39,783 nt of DNA from Gemmatimonadota bacterium. Its GTDB lineage: Bacteria > Latescibacterota > UBA2968. The position numbers were made by a program, and so were the translations under genes. Shown piece after piece: positions 1 to 6,160 of this stretch; the first letter of the stretch is position 1; each line of letters begins with the position of its first letter. The DNA lies in NCBI GenBank assembly GCA_026706845.1, contig JAPOXY010000253.1, positions 1 to 39,783 on the forward strand, given 5' to 3'. The notes under the pieces were generated by a model that did no database searches, was not told the origin of the DNA, and saw only the letters and a program-made list of their open reading frames with translations.

Positions 1-4
1 CTAG

Positions 5-718
5 CCGCTAAATCCACATATCAATGTGATCGATCTGGAAAAGCTGGTAGATATTGGAAAAAGGCATCGGCTCAAGACGATTATTGACAGCACATTTGCC
101 ACACCCTTAAACCAGCGTCCGCTCGAATTTGGCGTCGATCTGGTCATTCATTCGGCGACCAAGTATTTGGGCGGACACAACGATTTGATGGCTGGTGCTG
201 TACTGGGCAATGCGCCCCTTGTTGGTGCGATTCGCGACTATCGAGGTATTTTGGGAGGGGTGATCGATCCACATTGCGCTTATTTGCTGATCCGGGGGAT
301 CAAGACTTTTCCACTGCGGATGGGCAAGCAAAATGAAACGGCACTGATGTTGGCGCGGTTTTTGGAAAAGAACGATCGGGTAAAGCGCGTGTATTATCCC
401 GGTTTGGAAAGCCACCCACACCACGATGTTGCCAAAGCGCAGATGCGTGGATTTGGTGGGCTGGTGAGTTTTGATTTAGATGCGGATGAAGCAGGTACGC
501 TGGCTTTTATTGACCGCTTGAAAATCCCGTGTATCGGGGCCAGTCTGGGGGGTGTGGAAAGCCTCGTTTCGCATCCCGCATCTATTTCGTATTACGAGTT
601 AGCTCGCGAAGACCGATTGGCAATTGGCATTGCTGATGAGTTGGTGCGCTATGCCGTAGGTATTGAAGACGCCGAGGATATTATTGCCGATCTCGGACGC
701 GCACTTGACGCAGTCTGA
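5..718 (+). CDS. PLP-dependent trans-sulfuration enzyme (cystathionine gamma-synthase/lyase family), C-terminal part
   Basis: This is the C-terminal two thirds of a Cys/Met-metabolism PLP enzyme (cystathionine gamma-synthase, cystathionine lyase, methionine gamma-lyase or O-acylhomoserine sulfhydrylase). The frame is open from base 5 and begins PLNPHINVIDLEKL, which matches the conserved S/T-P-x-N-P segment of the family. The PLP-binding Asp lies in IIDSTFATP, and the Schiff-base lysine in HSATKYLGGHND (codon near base 161). The C-terminal GGVESLVSHPAS segment is also typical. Family members are about 380-400 residues, so roughly 150 N-terminal residues lie outside the window. Codon 2-4, where the family has Ser or Thr, reads TAG, so the gene is either broken or affected by an edge error. 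Specificity within the family cannot be decided. The stop is one base from the next ATG, so the two genes are probably cotranscribed. Confidence 0.85.
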   Translation, partial: PLNPHINVIDLEKLVDIGKRHRLKTIIDSTFATPLNQRPLEFGVDLVIHSATKYLGGHNDLMAGAVLGNAPLVGAIRDYRGILGGVIDPHCAYLLIRGIKTFPLRMGKQNETALMLARFLEKNDRVKRVYYPGLESHPHHDVAKAQMRGFGGLVSFDLDADEAGTLAFIDRLKIPCIGASLGGVESLVSHPASISYYELAREDRLAIGIADELVRYAVGIEDAEDIIADLGRALDAV

Positions 719-719
719 C

Positions 720-1478
720 ATGTGGAAAGCTATGTTTGGCATTATTTTGGTTAATACCATTCGCACTCTGTTTCAGACGCCACGCTGGTGGCAAAAAATT
801 ATTCCGGGCGGCGCATTAAATTTGCTGCCCGTACTGGTGCTGGTGCTGATTCTTACCGAGCAAATTGGGGTTGAGGTGGGGGGCGTGTTGTTGGTTGTAA
901 CCTTTGGGTTATTGTTCATTACCTGGGGTTACTTATATCGGATTTTTGTCGATGCGCTCAATGGTACTGAATCATTTAACTTGCCTTCGTGGGGCAATTG
1001 GTGGGCTTATGGGGTAGCGGGCTTATGGTTGTTCCTCATTGTCCTGGGATACGGTGTCATTAGCGTTGCGGGTTTTTCAATGCTGATTTCGGTATTGGGT
1101 TTGATACCGCGTTCTGTAGAAGAGGCCGGGTCCCTGTCGTTGTTGTTCACACTCCTGGTTATCTTTTTTTATGTTTTTTTTCCCATTGTATTTACGCGAT
1201 TTGCCGCCGAGGGGCGCGTGTGGATGGCATTTGAACCGGGACCTGTTTGGCGAGATTTGCGTCAGATTGTTCGGGCCGATTACATTCAGGCGTGTTTTGG
1301 TCTATTTGGGATATCTCTGCTCGGCAGTTTGATATTGGGACACTTGTCCTGGGTGGGTTTGATACTTGCTTCGATGTTTAATTTTTTTTTGTTGGCGGTG
1401 TTCACCCGGGTTTTGGGTCTGTTGATCCGCAGGGCATTAAAGTCTGGACCACCTGCACAAAGTGAATATTGGAATTGA
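720..1478 (+). CDS. DUF4013-like multi-pass membrane protein
   Basis: A 252-residue hydrophobic protein of unknown function. I place the start at ATG 720, one base after the upstream stop; an in-frame TTG at 663 would overlap that gene by 56 bases and is less likely. About six hydrophobic stretches are visible, including LLPVLVLVLIL, a stretch around VVTFGLLFITWGY, two in the middle and two near the C-terminus. The segment GYLYRIFVDALNG followed by LPSWGNWW resembles the GY-R...LPxWxxW signature of DUF4013 membrane proteins. Such proteins have no established function. The C-terminus (RRALKSGPPAQSEYWN) is polar and presumably cytoplasmic. It is probably translationally coupled to the trans-sulfuration gene. 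I see no strong Shine-Dalgarno sequence. A terminator follows the gene. Confidence 0.75.
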   Translation: MWKAMFGIILVNTIRTLFQTPRWWQKIIPGGALNLLPVLVLVLILTEQIGVEVGGVLLVVTFGLLFITWGYLYRIFVDALNGTESFNLPSWGNWWAYGVAGLWLFLIVLGYGVISVAGFSMLISVLGLIPRSVEEAGSLSLLFTLLVIFFYVFFPIVFTRFAAEGRVWMAFEPGPVWRDLRQIVRADYIQACFGLFGISLLGSLILGHLSWVGLILASMFNFFLLAVFTRVLGLLIRRALKSGPPAQSEYWN

Positions 1479-1496
1479 GTATTTCGCGATTAAAAA

Positions 1497-1534
1497 AATA
1501 GCCGGACCTTCCCTTTTGGGAAAGACCGGCTATT
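1497..1534. terminator. bidirectional intrinsic terminator between convergent genes
   Basis: A long hairpin has arms AATAGCCGG-A-CCTTCCC and GGGAAAG-A-CCGGCTATT around a TTTT loop. An A-run precedes it (1492-1498), so T-runs suitable for termination occur at least on the minus strand. It lies between the stop of the membrane protein gene and the stop of the isomerase gene, so it can serve both transcripts. Confidence 0.8.
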
Positions 1535-1549
1535 GTAGTTTGTATGCGT

Positions 1550-2464
1550 TTAGACTTGCGCCCACGCCTCGTCGAGTACGCGTTTGGCATTGGCGATAAT
1601 GATTTCCGAGGATTCTCCTTCCATTGGGCCGACCTCAAAGCTCAAGATGGGGCGCTTATCGGGGTCGAGATAACCGATGTTGAGCAGTTCGCGGAGAAAT
1701 TCCACAACTTCGGGTACATCGTTTTCGCCATCTTCGCAGCCAAAGCGGGGATGGTTATCGCCATAGGCCGGGTGGTTGGGGTTGGACATTACGCAATTGC
1801 CAACGTGCATGTGGACGATGTGATCCCGGGCGATGTTGATGGCGTAAACCGTGCTTTCACCCTGAAGTGGGAAATGGCTCAAATCGAGCATCAGGCCAAA
1901 ATGGGGATACTGGCGTCTGAGGCGGTTTGAGACTTCAACTGCAAGGGCGTTAGGGCCCACAATACAATTTTTGCCGTAAGGTACGCGATCAAAGGTCTCA
2001 AGTACAATATCCATATTCTTTTCGCCGGCATAGTCGCAGAGTTGGCTCAAAGAATCTATCAGCAGGTCGAGTCCTTCTTCGCGGCCTTTGGGCCCCGGGT
2101 CTGCACCTGAAAGCAGGGCACAGCCAGGAGCACCGAGTTCTTCGGCTTGGTCAATTCCCGCTTTGACAGCGTCAACAGCACTTTGACGGTGGGCGATATC
2201 AGGGGCATTGATGTTGAGTTGGTTGCCCAGCAGAATGGGTTGCGCACCAAAAGCCACATCCATGTGGGCAGCGGTGAGCAGGTCGCGTGCTTGTGCTCGC
2301 ACTTGAGGATCTTTCATGTGGGTGACTTCAACGACCTGGAAGTAGGGATCAAGGGCGATTTTTTCCAGGGTTTCCAAAATGGGACCTTCGCCGCCAATGC
2401 AAGCTTTATAGGCCATAAAGTGAACAATACCAATACGCGCATAGTTTTGAATAGGGTCGGTCAT
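1550..2464 (-). CDS. sugar phosphate isomerase/epimerase-type TIM barrel
   Basis: A 304-residue protein of the AP-endonuclease-2-like xylose isomerase TIM-barrel superfamily. Candidate divalent-metal ligands sit in the usual places: Glu156 (IVLETFDR), Asp194 with His197 (LMLDLSHFPLQ), His218/His220 (IVHMHVGN) and Glu277 (LSFEVGP). Members isomerise or epimerise sugars, keto-sugars or inositol derivatives; the substrate here cannot be read from sequence. The start is ATG 2464, which has a good AGGAG ribosome binding site 6 bases upstream. An in-frame extension to 2551 overlaps the predicted promoter and looks non-coding. It stands alone and converges on the membrane protein gene. Such stand-alone isomerase genes are common in Latescibacterota and Poribacteria-like genomes, which is a weak taxonomic hint. 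Confidence 0.85.
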   Translation of the reverse strand: MTDPIQNYARIGIVHFMAYKACIGGEGPILETLEKIALDPYFQVVEVTHMKDPQVRAQARDLLTAAHMDVAFGAQPILLGNQLNINAPDIAHRQSAVDAVKAGIDQAEELGAPGCALLSGADPGPKGREEGLDLLIDSLSQLCDYAGEKNMDIVLETFDRVPYGKNCIVGPNALAVEVSNRLRRQYPHFGLMLDLSHFPLQGESTVYAINIARDHIVHMHVGNCVMSNPNHPAYGDNHPRFGCEDGENDVPEVVEFLRELLNIGYLDPDKRPILSFEVGPMEGESSEIIIANAKRVLDEAWAQV

Positions 2465-2522
2465 TTTACTCCTTTCACGCCAGGCATCTGATAGAAGGTT
2501 AAATGCGGAAAATTGAACTCGG

Positions 2523-2551
2523 AAAATAGCAAAGGTAGGCCGATTTGTCAA
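2523..2551 (-). promoter_or_regulatory. sigma70-type promoter for the isomerase gene
   Basis: On the minus strand a perfect TTGACA (2551-2546), a 17-base spacer and TATTTT (2528-2523) lie about 60 bases upstream of the isomerase ATG. The -35 box is 29 bases from the -35 box of the rightward tRNA promoter, so the two promoters are back to back. Confidence 0.6.
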
Positions 2552-2580
2552 TCTGCAATTGGCGTTGAGCGATTTTGGTC

Positions 2581-2609
2581 TTGACTATCAAAATGTCTTC
2601 TGGTATTTT
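2581..2609 (+). promoter_or_regulatory. sigma70-type promoter for tRNA-Tyr and possibly the downstream array
   Basis: TTGACT (2581-2586), a 17-base spacer ending in an extended -10 TGG, and TATTTT (2604-2609) place the start site near 2616, about 12 bases before mature tRNA-Tyr. The extended -10 compensates for the 4/6 match of the -10 hexamer. Confidence 0.6.
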
Positions 2610-2627
2610 TTTCAGGCTATATAGACT

Positions 2628-2713
2628 GGGGGGTTACCAAAGCGGCCAACTGGGGCAGACTGTAAATCTGCTGGCTTATGCCTTCGGTGGTTCGAATCCG
2701 CCACCCCCCACCA
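2628..2713 (+). tRNA. tRNA-Tyr (GTA)
   Basis: A class II tRNA with a long variable arm. The acceptor is GGGGGGT (2628-2634) pairing with ACCCCCC (2703-2709), the discriminator base is A, and CCA is encoded (2711-2713). The anticodon stem is GCAGA/TCTGC (2655-2659 and 2667-2671) with anticodon GTA at 2662-2664. The T arm is GGTGG-TTCGAAT-CCGCC. It is the first gene of a Tyr-Gly-Thr-Trp array ahead of secE, as in the classical tRNA-tufB-secE arrangement. Confidence 0.95.
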
Positions 2714-2826
2714 AAAATTCCAATATTTCCTCCCCAAGACACAGCAGGCGAGCCAGGCCCGCATCACAAAACACTGATTTCCCATTTTTTGGATCTATCA
2801 CAGGTTTGAGTTTATACAAAATTCTC

Positions 2827-2855
2827 TTGACCTGAGACTGTCTTTTTCATATCTT
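2827..2855 (+). promoter_or_regulatory. weak candidate promoter inside the tRNA-Tyr/tRNA-Gly gap
   Basis: TTGACC (2827-2832), a 17-base spacer and TATCTT (2850-2855) have correct spacing but a weak -10. It lies upstream of the hairpin at 2893-2919, so transcripts from it would have to pass that hairpin to reach tRNA-Gly. This is only a candidate. Apart from it and the hairpin, I see nothing recognisable in the 218-base gap between the two tRNAs. Confidence 0.3.
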
Positions 2856-2892
2856 GTCAATTCTCGGAAACTTATTTTTTGGCAATACCGAT

Positions 2893-2919
2893 CCCTTTTG
2901 TAGAAAAGGGTTGTTTTTT
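2893..2919 (+). terminator. hairpin plus T-run between tRNA-Tyr and tRNA-Gly
   Basis: CCCTTTT-GTAG-AAAAGGG is followed by TTGTTTTTT, the shape of a weak intrinsic terminator or attenuator. It ends 12 bases before mature tRNA-Gly. It could cap the tRNA-Tyr transcript, or it could be only a processing hairpin in one long precursor. The A/T-rich inner stem makes termination efficiency uncertain. Confidence 0.45.
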
Positions 2920-2931
2920 ATACATAGCCGA

Positions 2932-3008
2932 GCGGGAATAGCTCAGTTGGCCAGAGCGTCAGCCTTCCAAGCTGAGGGTCGCGGGTTCGAGTCCCGTTTC
3001 CCGCTCCA
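2932..3008 (+). tRNA. tRNA-Gly (TCC)
   Basis: The acceptor GCGGGAA (2932-2938) pairs with TTCCCGC (2998-3004). The anticodon stem TCAGC/GCTGA encloses the loop CTTCCAA with anticodon TCC at 2966-2968. The T arm is GCGGG-TTCGAGT-CCCGT, and CCA is encoded at 3006-3008. Confidence 0.96.
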
Positions 3009-3033
3009 GAACCTCAAGTGGGGATTTCCCAAC

Positions 3034-3109
<76 letters not shown>

Positions 3110-3121
3110 TTGTTTTTGGGT

Positions 3122-3197
3122 AGGTCAGTAGCTCAACTGGTAGAGCATCGGTCTCCAAAACCGACGGTTGCGGGTTCAAGTCCTGCCTGGCCTGCCA
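3122..3197 (+). tRNA. tRNA-Trp (CCA)
   Basis: The acceptor AGGTCAG (3122-3128) pairs with CTGGCCT (3187-3193), the discriminator is G, and CCA is encoded (3195-3197). The anticodon stem TCGGT/ACCGA encloses CTCCAAA with anticodon CCA at 3155-3157. It sits 15 bases before the secE start codon, so maturation must cut the mRNA close to that start. Confidence 0.96.
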
Positions 3198-3212
3198 TTT
3201 TTTTATTTTCTT

Positions 3213-3398
3213 ATGTTTGGCAAAATCAGTCAATTTCTCGGCGAAGTGCGCGTTGAGATGGGAAAAGTCACCTGGCCTACTCGTGACGAACTCAAGTCAT
3301 CGACTACAATTGTACTTATATTGTCACTTGCACTGGCCGGATTCATTTATATTGTGGATACTTTCTTGGCGAGTATTATGGAGTTTATCCTGATTTAA
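3213..3398 (+). CDS. secE: preprotein translocase subunit SecE
   Basis: A 61-residue single-spanning SecE, the short form usual outside the gamma-proteobacteria. It clamps the two halves of SecY in the inner-membrane SecYEG channel. The amphipathic segment EVRVEMGKVTWPTRDEL carries the conserved K-V-x-W-P-T/S-R motif. It is followed by one membrane span (about residues 33-55, TTIVLILSLALAGFIYIVD). I chose ATG 3213 by homology; longer readings would run into tRNA-Trp. There is no Shine-Dalgarno sequence: the 15 bases before the ATG are almost all T and A after the tRNA CCA. nusG follows after 29 bases, the near-universal secE-nusG pair. Confidence 0.93.
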   Translation: MFGKISQFLGEVRVEMGKVTWPTRDELKSSTTIVLILSLALAGFIYIVDTFLASIMEFILI

Positions 3399-3427
3399 GG
3401 GATTTTTTGTTAGGGAGTCTTTGGCCG

Positions 3428-3964
3428 ATGAAATGGTACGTTGTCCACACCTATTCTGGGCACGAGAACAAGGTCAAGAACTATATTGAGGCCGCCAAAG
3501 AAAACATCGATGTTGGCGACAAAATTGGTCGGGTGATCGTGCCAACAGAGGAAGTCGTCGAGATGAAGGATGGACGGAAAACGACTTCCCTCAAGAAATT
3601 TTTACCCAGTTATCTTTTGGTTGAACTGGATATGGATAAAGAGTCCCTGTATTTTGTTACCAGTGTGCCGGGTGTGACGAGCTTTGTCGGCCCTGGTCGA
3701 AGACCACAACCTCTGCGCGAAGAAGAAGTGAATCGCATTTTGGGGCAAATTGAGCGTCGTCCAGTTGAGGAAACCTCTGATGTGCCCTATCAAGTGGGCG
3801 ACCGGGTCAAGGTGATTGATGGTCCTTTCAGCGATTTTATTGGTCTGGTTGACGACATCAATCCAGAAAAGAGCAAGATCAAAGTGATGGTTAGCATCTT
3901 TGGGCGCAACACACCCGTGGAATTAGATGTTTTACAGGTTGAAGAAGCAGTCGAATCGCGATAA
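3428..3964 (+). CDS. nusG: transcription antitermination/pausing factor NusG
   Basis: A 178-residue NusG with the N-terminal NGN domain (KWYVVHTYSGHENKVKNYIE at the start) that binds RNA polymerase beta'. The C-terminal KOW domain (VGDRVKVIDGPFSDFIG and what follows) contacts Rho or S10 and couples transcription to translation. The start is ATG 3428 with AGGGAG 10 bases upstream; an upstream TTG at 3407 would give an atypical leader. Its length is normal (about 180 residues). It lies 12 bases ahead of rplK, so it is expected to share a transcript with the L11-L1 genes. Confidence 0.96.
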   Translation: MKWYVVHTYSGHENKVKNYIEAAKENIDVGDKIGRVIVPTEEVVEMKDGRKTTSLKKFLPSYLLVELDMDKESLYFVTSVPGVTSFVGPGRRPQPLREEEVNRILGQIERRPVEETSDVPYQVGDRVKVIDGPFSDFIGLVDDINPEKSKIKVMVSIFGRNTPVELDVLQVEEAVESR

Positions 3965-3976
3965 CGAAAGGCACCA

Positions 3977-4402
3977 ATGGCCAGAAAAATTCTCACGACG
4001 ATCAAGTTACAAATTCCCGCTGGACAGGCGACGCCCACACCACCGGTTGGTCCAGCTTTGGGGCAGCACGGTGTCAATATTATGGAGTTTTGCAAAGCTT
4101 TTAATGCACAAACTCAAGATAAACAGGGTTTGATAATTCCCGCAATTATTACTGTTTATGCCGATAGGAGCTTTTCTTTTGAGTTGAAGAGTCCGCCTGC
4201 AGCCGTGTTGCTCAAGAGGGCAGCGGGGATTGCCAAAGGGTCGCCGGAATCCAATCGCGATAAAGTGGGGTCCGTAACCGATGCTCAACTCCAGGAAATT
4301 GCAGAAATGAAAGTTCAAGACCTCAACGCGGGTAGCATCGAGGCTGCCAAGCGCATGATTGCGGGAACGGCTCGCAGTATGGGCCTGACCGTCAATAATT
4401 GA
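3977..4402 (+). CDS. rplK: 50S ribosomal protein L11
   Basis: 141 residues, the standard length. The N-terminal domain has the proline-rich loop [18 protein letters not shown], the region that with 23S rRNA forms the GTPase-associated centre and the thiopeptide site. The C-terminal rRNA-binding domain ends [12 protein letters not shown]. It forms the base of the L7/L12 stalk with L10 and is needed for factor binding and stringent-response sensing. It is followed 12 bases later by rplA, which has the ribosome binding site GGAGG. Confidence 0.97.
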   Translation: MARKILTTIKLQIPAGQATPTPPVGPALGQHGVNIMEFCKAFNAQTQDKQGLIIPAIITVYADRSFSFELKSPPAAVLLKRAAGIAKGSPESNRDKVGSVTDAQLQEIAEMKVQDLNAGSIEAAKRMIAGTARSMGLTVNN

Positions 4403-4414
4403 TCGGAGGTATGT

Positions 4415-5116
4415 ATGGCACGAGGGCAATCCAAACGCTATAAACAAGCGGCCGCGCTTTTTGACCGCCAAACGCATTACAATCTGGCAGAAGCAGTTGA
4501 TATATTAAAAAAAATGCCCACTCGGAAATTTGACGAAACAGTTGAGCTCACGTTTCGGCTGGGTGTTGATCCGCGGCAATCCGACCAACTCGTTCGCGGT
4601 ACAGTCGCCTTGCCACACGGGCTTGGTAAATCCGTGCGCGTTGCAGTTTTTGCCAGGGGCGAGCCTGCTGCTGCCGCCGAAGCGGCGGGTGCAGATTTTG
4701 TAGGTGCCGAAGACCTGGTGGAGAAGATCAATGGTGGCTGGACAGATTTCGATGTGGCTATTGCCACGCCCGACATGATGGGACAGGTCGGGCGATTGGG
4801 ACGCATTCTTGGCCCTCGAGGTCTGATGCCCAATCCCAAGAGTGGCACGGTGACGCCCGATGCGGCTCGTGCTGTGCAGGAAGCCAAAGCAGGGCGTGTA
4901 GAATATCGAGTCGATAGAACGGCCAATGTGCATACGCCTGTGGGCAAAGCGTCTTTTGATGCACAGCGTCTTCGGGAGAATGCCCAGGCGTTGATCGATG
5001 CAATTGTCAGAGCGCGTCCATCTGCTACAAAAGGACAATACATGCGTTCGGTCACATTATCTACTACAATGGGACCGGGAATACGCCTGGACCGCACGGC
5101 ACTGGCGGCCAATTGA
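4415..5116 (+). CDS. rplA: 50S ribosomal protein L1
   Basis: 233 residues, full length. The L1 signature [20 protein letters not shown] is intact near residues 125-144. L1 forms the mobile stalk that handles deacylated tRNA at the E site. In many bacteria it represses its own rplKA mRNA. A GGAGG site lies 7 bases before ATG 4415. The stop is 17 bases before rplJ, which leaves little room for a separate L10 leader. Confidence 0.97.
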   Translation: MARGQSKRYKQAAALFDRQTHYNLAEAVDILKKMPTRKFDETVELTFRLGVDPRQSDQLVRGTVALPHGLGKSVRVAVFARGEPAAAAEAAGADFVGAEDLVEKINGGWTDFDVAIATPDMMGQVGRLGRILGPRGLMPNPKSGTVTPDAARAVQEAKAGRVEYRVDRTANVHTPVGKASFDAQRLRENAQALIDAIVRARPSATKGQYMRSVTLSTTMGPGIRLDRTALAAN

Positions 5117-5133
5117 ACAAGGAAGGTACAGAA

Positions 5134-5667
5134 ATGCCAACTGCTGAAAAAGAGGCTACTGTCGCAGAGTTGACAGATATCTTAAAACGAGCCAAGGGGT
5201 TGTATTTAACTGATTTTACGGGGTTAGACGTTCCTTCATTTACCCTGTTGCGCAAGCAACTCCGCGAGGAGTCTGTTTCTTATCTCGTAATAAAAAATCG
5301 ATTGGCTAAACTGGCGGTTAAACAAGCAGGAGTTGAAGGGCTCGACGATGTGTTCCGCGGTCCCACGGGGCTTGTTTGCGCCGATGAAGATCCCGTAGCA
5401 CCGGCTCGCGTATTGACCAAATTTGCTGAAGAGACCGATGGCAAGCCCGCGATTAAAGCCGGGTATATTGACGGCGAGGTCTTTGTCGCAGACCAGATTG
5501 AGCGACTGGCCGAAATACCTTCGCGCGATGTTCTGCTGGGCCAGATGGTATCTGCAGTACAAAGCCCGATAAGCGGCCTTGCCCTTACGCTGAATGGCAT
5601 TTTGCAAAAACTCGTTGGTACACTTCAAGCTGTTGCAGAAAAAAGACAGGAAGAAGGCGGCGAATAG
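5134..5667 (+). CDS. rplJ: 50S ribosomal protein L10
   Basis: 177 residues. The N-terminal rRNA-binding domain contains the conserved [12 protein letters not shown] segment. The C-terminal helix that carries L7/L12 dimers ends in a charged EKRQEEGGE tail. I start at ATG 5134, which has GGAAGG 7 bases upstream; an in-frame start at 5113 overlaps rplA and lacks support. L10 anchors the stalk to L11 and 23S rRNA. The 17-base gap to rplA means any autoregulatory L10 leader would have to fold within the end of rplA. Confidence 0.96.
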   Translation: MPTAEKEATVAELTDILKRAKGLYLTDFTGLDVPSFTLLRKQLREESVSYLVIKNRLAKLAVKQAGVEGLDDVFRGPTGLVCADEDPVAPARVLTKFAEETDGKPAIKAGYIDGEVFVADQIERLAEIPSRDVLLGQMVSAVQSPISGLALTLNGILQKLVGTLQAVAEKRQEEGGE

Positions 5668-5712
5668 GCCGCTTATCACACACTCAATTCATTGTTGGAC
5701 GGAGGCATATTC

Positions 5713-6087
5713 ATGGCTGTTGAATCTATCATTAGCGAAATTGAAAAACTCTCAGTACTCGAGTTGGCTGAATTGGTCAAAGCACTTGAGGAAAAGTTTG
5801 GTGTGACTGCACAGGCAGCTGTTGTTGCAGCACCCGGCGGCGGTGGTGGTGATGATGCTCCCGCTGTTGAAGAGCAGACGGAATTCGATGTGATTTTGTC
5901 GTCTTCTGGAGATAAAAAAATCCAGGTGATCAAGGTTGTTCGCGGTATTACTTCGTTGGGGCTTAGAGAAGCCAAAGCTCTGGTTGATGGGGCTCCCAAT
6001 ACCGTTAAAGAAGGCATAGAAAAAGAAGAAGCCGAACAGATCAAGGCAGAACTGGAAGAAGCTGGTGCGGTGGTGGAACTCAAGTAG
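5713..6087 (+). CDS. rplL: 50S ribosomal protein L7/L12
   Basis: 124 residues. The N-terminal dimerisation helices (about 1-32, [20 protein letters not shown]) are followed by a glycine-rich hinge ([13 protein letters not shown]) and the C-terminal domain. That domain has the factor-binding helix region [20 protein letters not shown]. It forms the multi-copy stalk that recruits EF-Tu, EF-G, IF2 and release factors. The start at ATG 5713 has GGAGG upstream. The hinge is richer in Gly than the Ala-rich E. coli hinge. A 73-base gap with no clear terminator separates it from rpoB. Confidence 0.97.
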   Translation: MAVESIISEIEKLSVLELAELVKALEEKFGVTAQAAVVAAPGGGGGDDAPAVEEQTEFDVILSSSGDKKIQVIKVVRGITSLGLREAKALVDGAPNTVKEGIEKEEAEQIKAELEEAGAVVELK

Positions 6088-6160
6088 GGTTATTGTAAGT
6101 TTGTGCAGCAATACAAATCCGTAACTGACCGTTAGCCTTCCAGCACAGGAGCGTGAGCCC

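Noticed and set aside
1544-1930. Plus-strand open frame opposite the isomerase gene
   Set aside because: The minus-strand frame carries the full metal-ligand pattern of a TIM-barrel isomerase, a promoter and a good ribosome binding site; the plus-strand frame is only its shadow.
4477-5112. Long antisense open frame of about 211 codons across rplA
   Set aside because: It mirrors the rplA codon pattern, has no recognisable domain or ribosome binding site, and rplA on the plus strand is certain.
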